From Candidatus Thermofonsia Clade 1 bacterium (GTDB taxonomy: Bacteria; Chloroflexota; Anaerolineae; Aggregatilineales; UBA2796): a stretch of 64,000 nt of DNA. Location: the NCBI GenBank assembly GCA_002794705.1, contig PGTK01000001.1:1-64000 (forward strand). The letters run 5' to 3'. How positions within the stretch are numbered: the stretch's first letter is position 1; each line of letters begins with the position of its first letter. Under the pieces are notes generated by a model that saw nothing but the letters and a program-made list of their open reading frames with translations, ran no database searches and was not told the DNA's origin. Shown one piece after another: positions 34,803 to 43,875 of the stretch. The translations under genes and the position numbers were made by a program.

Positions 34803-36062
34803 ATGGATAACCGCATCACGATCTTGTATATCGAAGACGATCCGGGCAGTCAGGTCTTGGTGGAGCGCGTGTTGGGCGATGCCGGCTTCCGCGTGGTCTC
34901 AGCCTCACGCGGTCTAGAGGGTCTGGAGGCAGCTGCGAAGTACCTGCCAAACCTGATCCTCATGGACATCAACTTGCCCGATATGACCGGGCGTGAGATC
35001 ACCACGCGCCTGCGCGCTGATGAGCGCTTCCGCACTGTGCCGATTGTGGCGCTCACGGCACAGAGTCAGGCGGGCGAGCGCGAGAAAGCTATTGCCGCAG
35101 GCTTAACGGGCTACCTGACCAAGCCGATTGATATTGACGCTTTCCCCAGCCAAGTGGCGCATTATCTCTCAGGCGCAAAGGATACGGTCAGCCTCGATGC
35201 GCTTGCCCAAGCGCAGTTTGAGTACAACAGTGAGCTGGTGCTGCGCCTTGAGCAAAAGGTACGTGAGCTGGAGCAGAGCAACGCCGAACTGCGCCGTCTG
35301 GATAAGATCAAGGAAGATTTCATCCAGCTGACGGCGCACGAATTGCGCACGCCCATGACGCTGATCTACGGCTACAGCCGCCTAATTCAGGAGTCGCCTG
35401 TGGTCAAGCGGCTGAAGGGCGAGTCGCCTGAGGTCAAGGCGTTCATTGACGGCTTGGTCGAGTCTATCGAGCGCATGTCAGGCGTGATCAACGAAATTTT
35501 GACCATCTCGCGCATTGCCACAGGGCGCATTGAACTGGCTATCGGACCCGTCAACCTGATGCGCACTATGGAGCGCGTCTTTCAGGAGATGGGGCAAGTG
35601 GCGCGCCAACGCAACCAATCGTTCACCTATGATGCGCGCCAATTTCCGACGCTGATCCAAGCCGACGCCGATCTGCTAGCTCTCGCGCTCTCGAACGTGA
35701 TCGGCAATGCGATCAAGTACACGCCTGATGGCGGCGTGATCAGCGTGACAGCGCGCACTGATCCCAATAGCGTCCTGATCGCCGTTAAGGATACGGGCAT
35801 TGGGATCAATAAAGAGGATCAGCAGCGCATTTTTGACCGTTTCTACACGGCAAACAACACTCAGCTGCACTCCACCAGCAAGACCGCCTTTCGCGGCGGC
35901 GGCTTGGGCTTAGGCTTAGCAATTTGCAAGGGCATTATCGAGGCGCACGGCGGCAGAATCTGGGTGGAGAGCGAAGGGCGTGATGAGGTCAGGCTGCCCG
36001 GCAGCACTTTTTATATAGACCTACCGCTGCAGGCGTCCGCTGTGCGCCGCACAGTGACGTGA
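34803..36062 (+). CDS. Receiver-histidine kinase
   Basis: 419 residues, cytoplasmic. The N-terminal receiver (about 5-122) has ILYIEDDPGS, the Asp in LILMDINLPDMTG, the Thr in VALTAQ and the Lys in YLTKPIDIDAFP. A coiled coil (about 135-175) leads to HisKA with the phospho-His in LTAHELRTPMTLIYGY. The HATPase domain has the N box NVIGNAIKYTPDGG, DTGIGINKED and GGGLGLGLAICKGIIEAHGG. No membrane segment is present, so it senses an internal signal or acts in a relay. It is probably co-transcribed with the threonine synthase-receiver gene, whose receiver is a candidate partner. Confidence 0.92.
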   Translation: MDNRITILYIEDDPGSQVLVERVLGDAGFRVVSASRGLEGLEAAAKYLPNLILMDINLPDMTGREITTRLRADERFRTVPIVALTAQSQAGEREKAIAAGLTGYLTKPIDIDAFPSQVAHYLSGAKDTVSLDALAQAQFEYNSELVLRLEQKVRELEQSNAELRRLDKIKEDFIQLTAHELRTPMTLIYGYSRLIQESPVVKRLKGESPEVKAFIDGLVESIERMSGVINEILTISRIATGRIELAIGPVNLMRTMERVFQEMGQVARQRNQSFTYDARQFPTLIQADADLLALALSNVIGNAIKYTPDGGVISVTARTDPNSVLIAVKDTGIGINKEDQQRIFDRFYTANNTQLHSTSKTAFRGGGLGLGLAICKGIIEAHGGRIWVESEGRDEVRLPGSTFYIDLPLQASAVRRTVT

Positions 36063-37144
36063 AGGAGAAGGAGTCTGTTGAGTCGGTGAATGAACGTCCC
36101 GGCACGCGCAACCTGATCGCGCTGGCACTCTATCCCACTTTTCTCGGCATGGCGCCTGTGCTGGGCAAGCTGGCACTGAATGGACAGGCTGATCCTTTTA
36201 CCATTGCTGCCCTGCGGACTATCGCTGCTGCTGCTATTCTGTGGGTCATCTACCTGATCTTTTGGCGCAAGTACATTTTCATCTATCCCGCAGGCTTGCT
36301 GGGCTGCGTGATGGTCGGCACAGTCAACGGGATCGGCTCGCTGTTCTACTATAACGGTCTAAATTATCTCGATGCTTCGGTCGCGCAGCTGCTCAACAGC
36401 ACCTATTTGATTTTCGTGGTCGTACTGGCTGCAGCTGATGGTCACAAATTGACGCAACGGACGATCTTGCGCGCTTTCCTCGCTTTGATCGCGGTCTCGC
36501 TCATCACGCAAGGCGTGCAGCGCGAGTTCAATTGGTTTGGCGTTGGGCTGATGATCGGGAACGCGATCTTGTTCGCAGGCACCTTCATTTTGAGTCAGCG
36601 CGTGCTGTATGAAATGCCCGCCCAGACCGTTGCGCTGTATGTGCTGACCACAATGGCGGTCGTAGTGGTGATTGCACGGTTGATCGTCAGCCGTGAGTTC
36701 GCGCCAATGGACAGCGAGACGCTTAATGCGATTTTGGCGCTTGGCGTCACAACGGCGTTGGCGCGTCTGACCATGTTTTTCAGCGTCAAGCGCATGGGCA
36801 GCCTGCAGACTGTCTTGGTGGGCATTTCGGAGACGGCTGTAGCGATCCTGTTAGCATTCCTCCTGCTTGGCGACCAGCTCTCCGCTGTGCAGTGGCTCGG
36901 AGTCGGCGTGTTGCTGATCAGTCTGCTGCTCATCCGCCGTGAGGATATCCGCAGCCGTGAGACAGGTGAGATGCTGCCCGTGCCGATCTCAGGCATTGGT
37001 TTCCCTTCGATCAGCTTTAAGCGCGCCGCCTTCACCCGTGCCTTTCTGGGCGATCAGGCGATGCAGAAGCTCTCTGAGCGCAAAGACCTGACGCCTGAAG
37101 AGGCTGAGATGATCCGCCAACTGATCGACTCGCCGCGCTCCTGA
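36059..37144 (+). CDS. EamA/DMT-family transporter
   Basis: 361 residues with ten hydrophobic segments in two EamA repeats. LNYLDASVAQLLNSTYLIFV and MGSLQTVLVGISETAVAILL are the matching helices of the two halves. A soluble tail follows (about 300-361). The GTG at 36059 overlaps the kinase stop by 4 bp. The GTG at 36086, with AAGGAG 12 bp upstream, is an alternative. Family members export amino acids or metabolites. Co-location with threonine synthase would suit an amino-acid exporter, but no residue evidence supports a substrate. Confidence 0.8.
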   Translation: MKEKESVESVNERPGTRNLIALALYPTFLGMAPVLGKLALNGQADPFTIAALRTIAAAAILWVIYLIFWRKYIFIYPAGLLGCVMVGTVNGIGSLFYYNGLNYLDASVAQLLNSTYLIFVVVLAAADGHKLTQRTILRAFLALIAVSLITQGVQREFNWFGVGLMIGNAILFAGTFILSQRVLYEMPAQTVALYVLTTMAVVVVIARLIVSREFAPMDSETLNAILALGVTTALARLTMFFSVKRMGSLQTVLVGISETAVAILLAFLLLGDQLSAVQWLGVGVLLISLLLIRREDIRSRETGEMLPVPISGIGFPSISFKRAAFTRAFLGDQAMQKLSERKDLTPEEAEMIRQLIDSPRS

Positions 37145-37208
37145 TCGCTAGGCTACACTTTTGGGCTATCATCAATCGCGTCAATCTCAGAGAGGGTACT
37201 TGAGCGCT

Positions 37209-37994
37209 ATGCGCGTTATCACTAACGAACTGCGTATTAAACAGGGTCGGCGGCTTGGCACGATCTTGTTCTTTGTCAGCCTGTTTGTGCTGACCACAGG
37301 CTTGCTCCTCAGCAATTTCCTCACCATTGACCCGAATGTGCTGGTCTTTGTGCCATGCTTGATCATGCCGATTGGCTTAGTCACCACGTTGCTCTCGGTG
37401 CGCCTGACCAATGAATGGGTGCGCGTGCCGCGCCCTGAAGAGGCAATTCTGGAGGGTCTGGAGGGCATTAATCGGCGGAGCGTGCTGTTTAACTATTTTC
37501 CGCCTGCCAATCATATCCTGATCACGCCTGAGGGCGTCTATACCTTCACCACGCGCTTTCAGATCACGCGAGTCAAGGTCACGGGCGAGCGCTGGCTGGA
37601 TTACAAACGGCGCGGACCGTTAGCGCCATTCTTCCAATTCATGAAGCAGGAAGGACTCGGCAAGCCGTTTGAGGATGCCGCCATCGACGCCGCCAATGTG
37701 CAGGCGATTATTGACGCCGCCCTGCCCGATTCGGGCATTGAGGTGCAGCCAATTGTCGTTTTCACCCATCCACGTGCTGTGCTGGAGTTGGAGGAGCCGA
37801 GCATCCCTGTTGTCTATGCCAGCCCGAAGAAAAAGCCTTCGATTAAGAATGCGCTGCGCGAGGTGAAGCGTGAGCGTCGTAAGACGGGCTTTGAGTTGCT
37901 GAGCGAAGAGGAAATGCACGCCATTGAGATGGCGCTCATCGCCACGCTTGACGAGAAAGCCTTCAATGAGGCGACTGAGGAAGAGATTGACTAA
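37209..37994 (+). CDS. Membrane-anchored NERD-like protein
   Basis: 261 residues from the ATG at 37209. Two hydrophobic helices (about 17-40 and 45-67) lie at the N-terminus. A soluble domain follows with PRPEEAILEGLEGINRRSVL, HILITPEGVYTFTTRF and VQPIVVFTHPRAVLELE. This pattern (a stretch with EG near the start, then a restriction-endonuclease-like strand, then VVFTHP) resembles the nuclease-related NERD fold, though the catalytic set is not certain. A charged tail ends in EEEID. The stop overlaps the next ATG by 1 bp. Confidence 0.6.
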   Translation: MRVITNELRIKQGRRLGTILFFVSLFVLTTGLLLSNFLTIDPNVLVFVPCLIMPIGLVTTLLSVRLTNEWVRVPRPEEAILEGLEGINRRSVLFNYFPPANHILITPEGVYTFTTRFQITRVKVTGERWLDYKRRGPLAPFFQFMKQEGLGKPFEDAAIDAANVQAIIDAALPDSGIEVQPIVVFTHPRAVLELEEPSIPVVYASPKKKPSIKNALREVKRERRKTGFELLSEEEMHAIEMALIATLDEKAFNEATEEEID

Positions 37995-39385
37995 TGCGCG
38001 CTCGGCTTGCCGTATGCGTGGCGGCGCTCTTGATCGCGGCGGCGCTGCGCATTTTGGGCATTGGCGCTCAGTCGTTACGCGGCGATGAGGCATTCACAGC
38101 CCGCTACTGGACTCTTCCCCTTGTAGAGCTAACGGCGCCTAACGGGCTGGCATGGCGTGAGCCGCATCCGTTTGGCGCGTTTCTGGCTTTTGGCGCGTGG
38201 CGCGCTCTGGCAGGCGGGAGCGAGGTCGCGTTGCGCGCACTGCCTGCCCTCATCAATTTGATCGGCGCGGCGGCTGTTTACGCACTAGCGCGCCGTCTCT
38301 TTCGCGGACGTGGGTCTGCTCAGGCGGGACTTGTGGCGCTGTTGCTGTGGGCGTGCAATCCCTACCTGATCTGGCACAGTCAGGACGTGCGCAACTACGC
38401 GCTGTGGGCAGGTGTGAGCGCGTTAGCGTTCTACTTGCTGATCCGTGCAGTGGATCAGGGGACATGGCGCGACTGGGCGCTCTACACTTTTGTAGAGATC
38501 GTTGCGCTTTATTTGTTTTTCCTCGAGGGATTTATATTGGTGCTGCACGCGCTCTACATACTGATGGTGCAGCGGCGCGCTCTGCGCGCTTGGTTGATGG
38601 CATTTGTTGCGATCACAGTTGCGCATATACCGAGCCTTGTGCAAGGCATCGCTTTAGCGCAGAGCGGCTACGGCGGCACACGCGGGAGCGCTGATCTTGC
38701 CTTGCTGCCGAACTTTTGGGCGGTTCTGCTGCTTGGTGAGCTGAGCGCGCCCGCTTTTGGCGCTGCTGTGCTGATCGTGCTGCTGATCGGCGTCTTATTT
38801 TTGCCTGTGAACCTGCGGCTCTACTTTGCGCTCAGCTTAAGCCTGCCCTTGATCGCGTTATTTGCGATCGCTACGCGCTTGAACGTCTTTGACCCGCGCT
38901 ATGTCCTCGCCATCATCCCATTCGGGACGCTAGTCTTGGCGCGTGCGGCGTCTCAGGTGCGCGCTCCGTTTGGCGTCTTGATCTGCGTTGCGCTGATCGG
39001 CGTCCAGCTGGCTGCGCTCGCGCCTTACCGCGCTGAGGGCTATCAGAAGGCGCTTGATTGGCGCGCTTGGGCTGCTTTTCTGCACGAACAGACAACGGGG
39101 GAGGATACTCTGATCGTCACGCCCGCCGATCCCTTCAGCGGCGCGACCGATCCTGCCATTGGCTATTACTATCCCGCGCCTGCCCGCGTTTTGGTGTTGC
39201 CCTATCCAGAGGCGGACACTGAGGCGTTTGTACGCGAGGCTTTGGCGGCGAGTCGGGCGGTGTGGTTCACGCCGACGGGCAGCGCTGGGCGTGAGGTCTT
39301 AGCGGCACTGGAGCGCTATGGCGCGTTAGAGGGTCAGTTTGCCGTCGGGCGCGATTTCCGCGTGTGGCGTTTCGCCAAACGTTAG
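37994..39385 (+). CDS. Polytopic GT-C type glycosyltransferase-like protein
   Basis: 463 residues. A signal-anchor-like first helix is followed by LRGDEAFTARYW (about 29-40), an Asp-Glu pair in the first external loop that is characteristic of GT39/GT83-like mannosyl or arabinosyl transferases. The sequence NPYLIWHSQDVRNYALWAG (about 117-135) is a second well-conserved family motif. About ten helices are followed by a short C-terminal soluble part. It is a third protein of this class in the window (also 13828 and 15371). The start is coupled to the preceding stop (TAATG). Confidence 0.82.
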   Translation: MRARLAVCVAALLIAAALRILGIGAQSLRGDEAFTARYWTLPLVELTAPNGLAWREPHPFGAFLAFGAWRALAGGSEVALRALPALINLIGAAAVYALARRLFRGRGSAQAGLVALLLWACNPYLIWHSQDVRNYALWAGVSALAFYLLIRAVDQGTWRDWALYTFVEIVALYLFFLEGFILVLHALYILMVQRRALRAWLMAFVAITVAHIPSLVQGIALAQSGYGGTRGSADLALLPNFWAVLLLGELSAPAFGAAVLIVLLIGVLFLPVNLRLYFALSLSLPLIALFAIATRLNVFDPRYVLAIIPFGTLVLARAASQVRAPFGVLICVALIGVQLAALAPYRAEGYQKALDWRAWAAFLHEQTTGEDTLIVTPADPFSGATDPAIGYYYPAPARVLVLPYPEADTEAFVREALAASRAVWFTPTGSAGREVLAALERYGALEGQFAVGRDFRVWRFAKR

Positions 39386-39538
39386 CGTTTCACAAAACGC
39401 GCTCCAGACAGCTTGCAAGTGCGCCTTTCGGCATGTATGCTTATCATGTTGCAAGGGCGTTAGCCCACAAGCGCCTTCGCGCTGATCCTGAGACTGAGTC
39501 GGAGTCTGTGGTTAGAGACTCTGGAGGAAATGGGACGT

Positions 39539-42490
39539 ATGGTTTTGAAGAAAGTGCTGAAAGGCATCTTTGGCGATCCCAATGAGCGCGATTTGAAGCG
39601 CTACCGTGAGGTCGTCAAGGTGATTAACGAACTTGAGGCGCAGATGAAGGCGCTCACCAACGATCAACTGCGCGCTAAGACGGATGAATTCCGTCAGCGC
39701 CTTGCCGACGGCGAGACGCTTGACGATCTGTTGCCGGAGGCGTTCGCCGTTGTGCGCGAGGCATCAGTGCGCACCATTGGCTTGCGCCATTACGATGTCC
39801 AGCTGATCGGCGGCATGGTGCTGCATGACGGCAAGATCGCCGAGATGAAGACGGGCGAAGGTAAGACGCTTGTTGCCACTTTGCCGCTCTATTTGAACGC
39901 GCTGACAGGCAGAGGCGCGCATTTGGTCACGCCGAACGACTATCTGAGCAAGTTCGGTCTGCAGAGCATGGGACCGATCTATCACTTTTTGGGCTTGCGC
40001 GCCGCTGTGATCCAGAACGCCGCGGCTGATCCTTCACGCGGCTCGTTCCTTTACGATCCGACCTTTGCCAGCGATGATGACCGCTATCAGTATTTGCGCC
40101 CGATCTCGCGCCGTGAGGCATACGAGGCGGATATCACCTACGGCACGAACAACGAGTTCGGCTTTGACTATCTGCGCGATAATATGGTGCGCACCAAAGA
40201 GGAAATGGTGCAGCGCGGTCATGTTTACGCCATTGTGGACGAAGTAGATAACATCCTGATTGATGAGGCGCGCACGCCGCTCATCATCAGTGGCGTGGCA
40301 GAGCAGCCGCGTGAGTACTATCAGCTTTTTGCCAAGCTGGTGCGCGACCTCAGACCCAGCAGCGAAGAGAGCATCGCTGAGAAGGCGCCCGACGGCGACT
40401 ACGTTGAAGACCCCAAGACTCGCACGGTCTACCTGACTGAGCAAGGCGTGGAGAAGATCGAGCAGCGCTTACGGCGTGCGGGCTTGCTGCAAGGCGATCA
40501 GCTCTACGCGCCTGAGAACTCTGAGATGATCCCCTACCTCGATAACAGCCTGCGCGCTCTGGTCATTTATGAGCGCGATAAGGACTACATGGTTGAGAAT
40601 GGGCAGGTCATCATCGTAGATGAGTTCACAGGGCGCCCAATGTACGGACGGCGCTTCGCTGAGGGCTTGCATCAAGCGATTGAGGCGAAGGAAGGCGTCA
40701 CGGTTCAGCGCGAGAATATGACCCTCGCCACCATCACTTTCCAGAATTACTTCCGCCTGTATGAGAAACTCAGCGGCATGACCGGCACCGCGCTCACTGA
40801 GGCGGACGAATTCTGGCAGATTTATAAGCTGGAAGTGGTGGCTATTCCCACGCATTTGCCGAACATCCGCGTGGATCATGAAGATTTGGTCTTCATGACG
40901 GAGCGGGCTAAGTGGGAAGCCATTCTGCGCGATATTAAAGAGCGCCATGCGCGCAAACAGCCGATTTTGATCGGCACGGTCGCTATCGAGACCAGCGAGC
41001 GGCTCAGCAAGCTGCTGGAGCGTGAGCGCATCCCGCATAATGTGCTGAACGCCAAGCAGCATGAGCGCGAGGCGATCATCATTGCACAAGCAGGGCGTCC
41101 GGGCGCTGTGACCATTGCCACCAACATGGCAGGGCGCGGCGTGGACATCCTGCTGGGCGGCAACCCGGAGGGTCTTGCCCGTGAGAAGCTGCGCAAGCAA
41201 GGCATTGATATCACAGAGGCAACGCCTGAGCAGTGGCAAGCGGCGCTTGAAGAGGCAAAGGCAGAATGCAAGCGCGACCGTGAGATCGTGGTGGCAGCGG
41301 GCGGCTTGTACGTGATCGGTACGGAGCGCCACGAGGCACGCCGCATTGATAATCAGCTGCGCGGACGTTCAGGGCGCCAAGGCGATCCGGGCGAATCGCA
41401 ATTCTATCTCTCGCTGGAAGATGAGCTGATGCGGCGGTTCGGCGGCGAGCGCGTCAAGAGTTTGATGAAGACGCTGCGAATGCCCGAAAACGAGCCGATC
41501 AAGAATCGCCTGATCTCATCCTCCATTCAGCAGGCACAGATTCGCATTGAGGGCTACAACTTCGATCTGCGCAAGCGCGTGCTGGAATACGATGATGTGG
41601 TCAATAAGCAGCGCGAGGTCATTTATCAGCAGCGCCGTCAGGTCTTGGAGACGCCGAATCTGCGCCCGCAGATTGAAAAATGGATCGCTGAAGAGATCAT
41701 GGCGCTGGTGGCTGAGCACTACACTGAAGTGCCGCCTGATAGCGATGATGATGAGGCGTGGAAGCCCGACGATCTGTACCGCGCTGCTCTGGCGCTCTAT
41801 CCTGTGCCATCTTGGATCAAGCCCGAAAACTGGGCGCGGATGGATGAGGAAGAGATCGCACTTGAGCTGACCAAAGGCGCGCTTGAGGTCTACGATAAGA
41901 TTGAGGCGGCGGTCACGGCGGCGCGCAACGCCGAGGCAATGCGCCAACTAGAGCGCGACGTGATCCTTTTCACAATAGATCAGCTCTGGGTGCGCCACCT
42001 GACCGATCTGGATGTGCTGCGCGAGGGCATTTGGTCAGTTGCCATTGGCAACCGCGATCCGCTGGTTGAGTACAAGCGCGAGGCGTACCAAATGTGGACA
42101 GTGCTGCAGGCAGAGATACGGCGCGGCATTGTGCGCACGGTCTTGCGCATTGAAGTTGAGCCGAAAAAGCCTGAGGCGCCTGCTGTTGCCGCAGCGAACG
42201 CCACAACGACCAATGGCACATCGAACACCATTGGCGCTAAGAATGTGCGCGCCACGCACGCCTCGATCAGCGCCTACGACGCGCCTAAGCCTGCGGCGCG
42301 TCCGCAGCCCGTGCGCGAGAGCGCGCCTGAGCCCGATCGCGCCGATATCTGGAGCCGTACAGGGCGCAACGATCCGTGTCCGTGTGGCAGCGGCAAGAAA
42401 TACAAGAATTGCCACTATCCGATCATCCAGCAGCAGCGCGCCGTTGTGGATCAAAGCGAGGTGAAGCGTACAGTCAAGCGGCGGCGCTGA
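39539..42490 (+). CDS. secA: Preprotein translocase ATPase SecA
   Basis: 983 residues. It drives protein export through SecYEG. The N-terminus [20 protein letters not shown] is standard. The Walker A motif is in [15 protein letters not shown], Walker B in [39 protein letters not shown] and [20 protein letters not shown] are the second helicase half. The C-terminal SEC-C zinc motif is [18 protein letters not shown], after a low-complexity linker (about 885-940). GGAGG sits 11 bp before the ATG at 39539 but only 2 bp before the ATG at 39530, so 39539 is preferred. Confidence 0.97.
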   Translation: MVLKKVLKGIFGDPNERDLKRYREVVKVINELEAQMKALTNDQLRAKTDEFRQRLADGETLDDLLPEAFAVVREASVRTIGLRHYDVQLIGGMVLHDGKIAEMKTGEGKTLVATLPLYLNALTGRGAHLVTPNDYLSKFGLQSMGPIYHFLGLRAAVIQNAAADPSRGSFLYDPTFASDDDRYQYLRPISRREAYEADITYGTNNEFGFDYLRDNMVRTKEEMVQRGHVYAIVDEVDNILIDEARTPLIISGVAEQPREYYQLFAKLVRDLRPSSEESIAEKAPDGDYVEDPKTRTVYLTEQGVEKIEQRLRRAGLLQGDQLYAPENSEMIPYLDNSLRALVIYERDKDYMVENGQVIIVDEFTGRPMYGRRFAEGLHQAIEAKEGVTVQRENMTLATITFQNYFRLYEKLSGMTGTALTEADEFWQIYKLEVVAIPTHLPNIRVDHEDLVFMTERAKWEAILRDIKERHARKQPILIGTVAIETSERLSKLLERERIPHNVLNAKQHEREAIIIAQAGRPGAVTIATNMAGRGVDILLGGNPEGLAREKLRKQGIDITEATPEQWQAALEEAKAECKRDREIVVAAGGLYVIGTERHEARRIDNQLRGRSGRQGDPGESQFYLSLEDELMRRFGGERVKSLMKTLRMPENEPIKNRLISSSIQQAQIRIEGYNFDLRKRVLEYDDVVNKQREVIYQQRRQVLETPNLRPQIEKWIAEEIMALVAEHYTEVPPDSDDDEAWKPDDLYRAALALYPVPSWIKPENWARMDEEEIALELTKGALEVYDKIEAAVTAARNAEAMRQLERDVILFTIDQLWVRHLTDLDVLREGIWSVAIGNRDPLVEYKREAYQMWTVLQAEIRRGIVRTVLRIEVEPKKPEAPAVAAANATTTNGTSNTIGAKNVRATHASISAYDAPKPAARPQPVRESAPEPDRADIWSRTGRNDPCPCGSGKKYKNCHYPIIQQQRAVVDQSEVKRTVKRRR

Positions 42491-42514
42491 TCGCACAGCA
42501 CAGCAGCGTCAACA

Positions 42515-42799
42515 GTGGATAGTCTTACCCTGCATCGAGTCTTAGTCGCACTGACATGGCTGCTCTTGACGCTGCTGATACTGTTTTTGTGGCTGTTGGC
42601 GCGCTTTTTTGAGCGTCTCTCTGCCAAACGGACGTATTACCGTTCGCTGCTGGTGCCAATCGCGCTGTTCACGGTGACGGTTATTCAGGTCATTGTGACG
42701 CCTGAAGGCACGCCGATTGCCTACGGCACAGCGTTTGCAGGCGGTCTGTGGCTGAGCGCGTTTTGCCTCAGCCTCTATCGCAAAATGACGCGGCGTTAG
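42515..42799 (+). CDS. Small membrane protein
   Basis: 94 residues with three hydrophobic segments (about 8-30, 43-60, 66-84) and a basic C-terminus. No family was recognised. It sits between secA and manA, 18 bp before manA, with a GTG start and no clear ribosome binding site, so it may depend on translation from secA. Confidence 0.6.
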   Translation: MDSLTLHRVLVALTWLLLTLLILFLWLLARFFERLSAKRTYYRSLLVPIALFTVTVIQVIVTPEGTPIAYGTAFAGGLWLSAFCLSLYRKMTRR

Positions 42800-42817
42800 C
42801 GCCCTTAGGAGATCGAG

Positions 42818-43807
42818 ATGGCTGAAAAAGTCTATCCGCTGCTGTTTGAGCCTTCGTTGCATGTGAAGGTCTGGGGCGGCAGACAGCTGGCAGATCGGCT
42901 GGGCAAGCATCTGCCCACTGATGAGCCGTATGGCGAGTCGTGGGAGATTTTTTGGCGCAATCACATTGCTAATGGCGTGCAGCGCGGCAAGCTGCTCGGT
43001 CAGCTGATCCAAGAGCAACCGCTCGCGCTCACAGGCAGAGCTGAGGCGGATGCCGAGTTCCCGCTCTTGATCAAGTTTATTGACGCGCAGGATTGGCTCT
43101 CTGTACAGGTGCATCCTGATGACTCGCTGGCTATGGCGCTCGAAGGTGAGCCGCGCGGCAAGACTGAGTGCTGGTACATCGTTGATGCGGCGCCTGATGC
43201 ACAGATCATCTATGGCTTCTCGCAGCCGACCGACGCCGAGACCTTCCGCCGCGCCATTGCCGAAGGGCGGGCGCGGGAGTACTTGCAATTTGTACCTGTG
43301 AGCGCGGGCGATTTCATTTTTGTGCCAGCCGGCACGATGCACGCCATTGGTGCAGGCGTTTTGCTCTATGAGCTCCAACAGACCAGCGACACGACCTATC
43401 GCGTCTATGACTGGGATCGGCTCGGCTTAGACGGCAAGCCGCGTCCCTTGCATTTGGAGAAAGCGCTGCGCTGCACGCGCTTTGAAGTCCCTTCAAGTGC
43501 CAAAGTGCCGTATGAGGAGTGCGAGATCGCTGCAGGCGTGCATCATGCACCACTGATTGACGGGCAGTATTTCCGCCTTGCGCGCTACAGGCTGAACGCA
43601 GGCGCGCATTGGCGCGTTGTCCAGATTGGACGCGCCCATTTGCTGAGCGTGATTCAGGGCGCGCTTGCGCTGCAAACAGATGAGGGCGCGGAGCAGCTCA
43701 ACATACAGCGCGGTACCTCAGTTTTTGTGCCTGCCTCTCTTAGTTTCACCATGCAAGCGCTCGGCACGCAACCAACACAGGTCTTGATCGCGGCTGAGTC
43801 AAGCTGA
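42818..43807 (+). CDS. manA: Mannose-6-phosphate isomerase, class I
   Basis: 329 residues. It interconverts mannose 6-phosphate and fructose 6-phosphate. Cupin metal and substrate motifs are visible: FEPSLHVKVWGGRQLADRLG, GESWEIFW, LSVQVHPDDSLA, GKTECWYIVDA and FVPAGTMHAIGAGVLLYELQ, with the zinc His and Glu. DTTYRVYDWDR is also family-typical. Length matches the short (Bacillus-type) enzymes. GGAG precedes the ATG. It may feed GDP-mannose for the membrane glycosyltransferases nearby. Confidence 0.93.
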   Translation: MAEKVYPLLFEPSLHVKVWGGRQLADRLGKHLPTDEPYGESWEIFWRNHIANGVQRGKLLGQLIQEQPLALTGRAEADAEFPLLIKFIDAQDWLSVQVHPDDSLAMALEGEPRGKTECWYIVDAAPDAQIIYGFSQPTDAETFRRAIAEGRAREYLQFVPVSAGDFIFVPAGTMHAIGAGVLLYELQQTSDTTYRVYDWDRLGLDGKPRPLHLEKALRCTRFEVPSSAKVPYEECEIAAGVHHAPLIDGQYFRLARYRLNAGAHWRVVQIGRAHLLSVIQGALALQTDEGAEQLNIQRGTSVFVPASLSFTMQALGTQPTQVLIAAESS

Positions 43808-43833
43808 GATCGGCAAAGCGCCCTCGAACAAGC

Positions 43834-43839
43834 TATACT
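43834..43839 (+). promoter_or_regulatory. -10 element for the kinase-WD40 gene
   Basis: TATACT placed 36 bp before the GTG at 43876. The -35 region is not convincing. Confidence 0.4.
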
Positions 43840-43875
43840 CTAACACAGGCATCAGCACTCAAAAGCGAGGCGCTT

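Noticed and set aside
36595..37035. Long minus-strand frames over the transporter, secA (40469-41332) and desaturase (30019-30759) genes
   Set aside because: They lie antisense to well-supported genes, have no ribosome binding sites, and show no family motifs.
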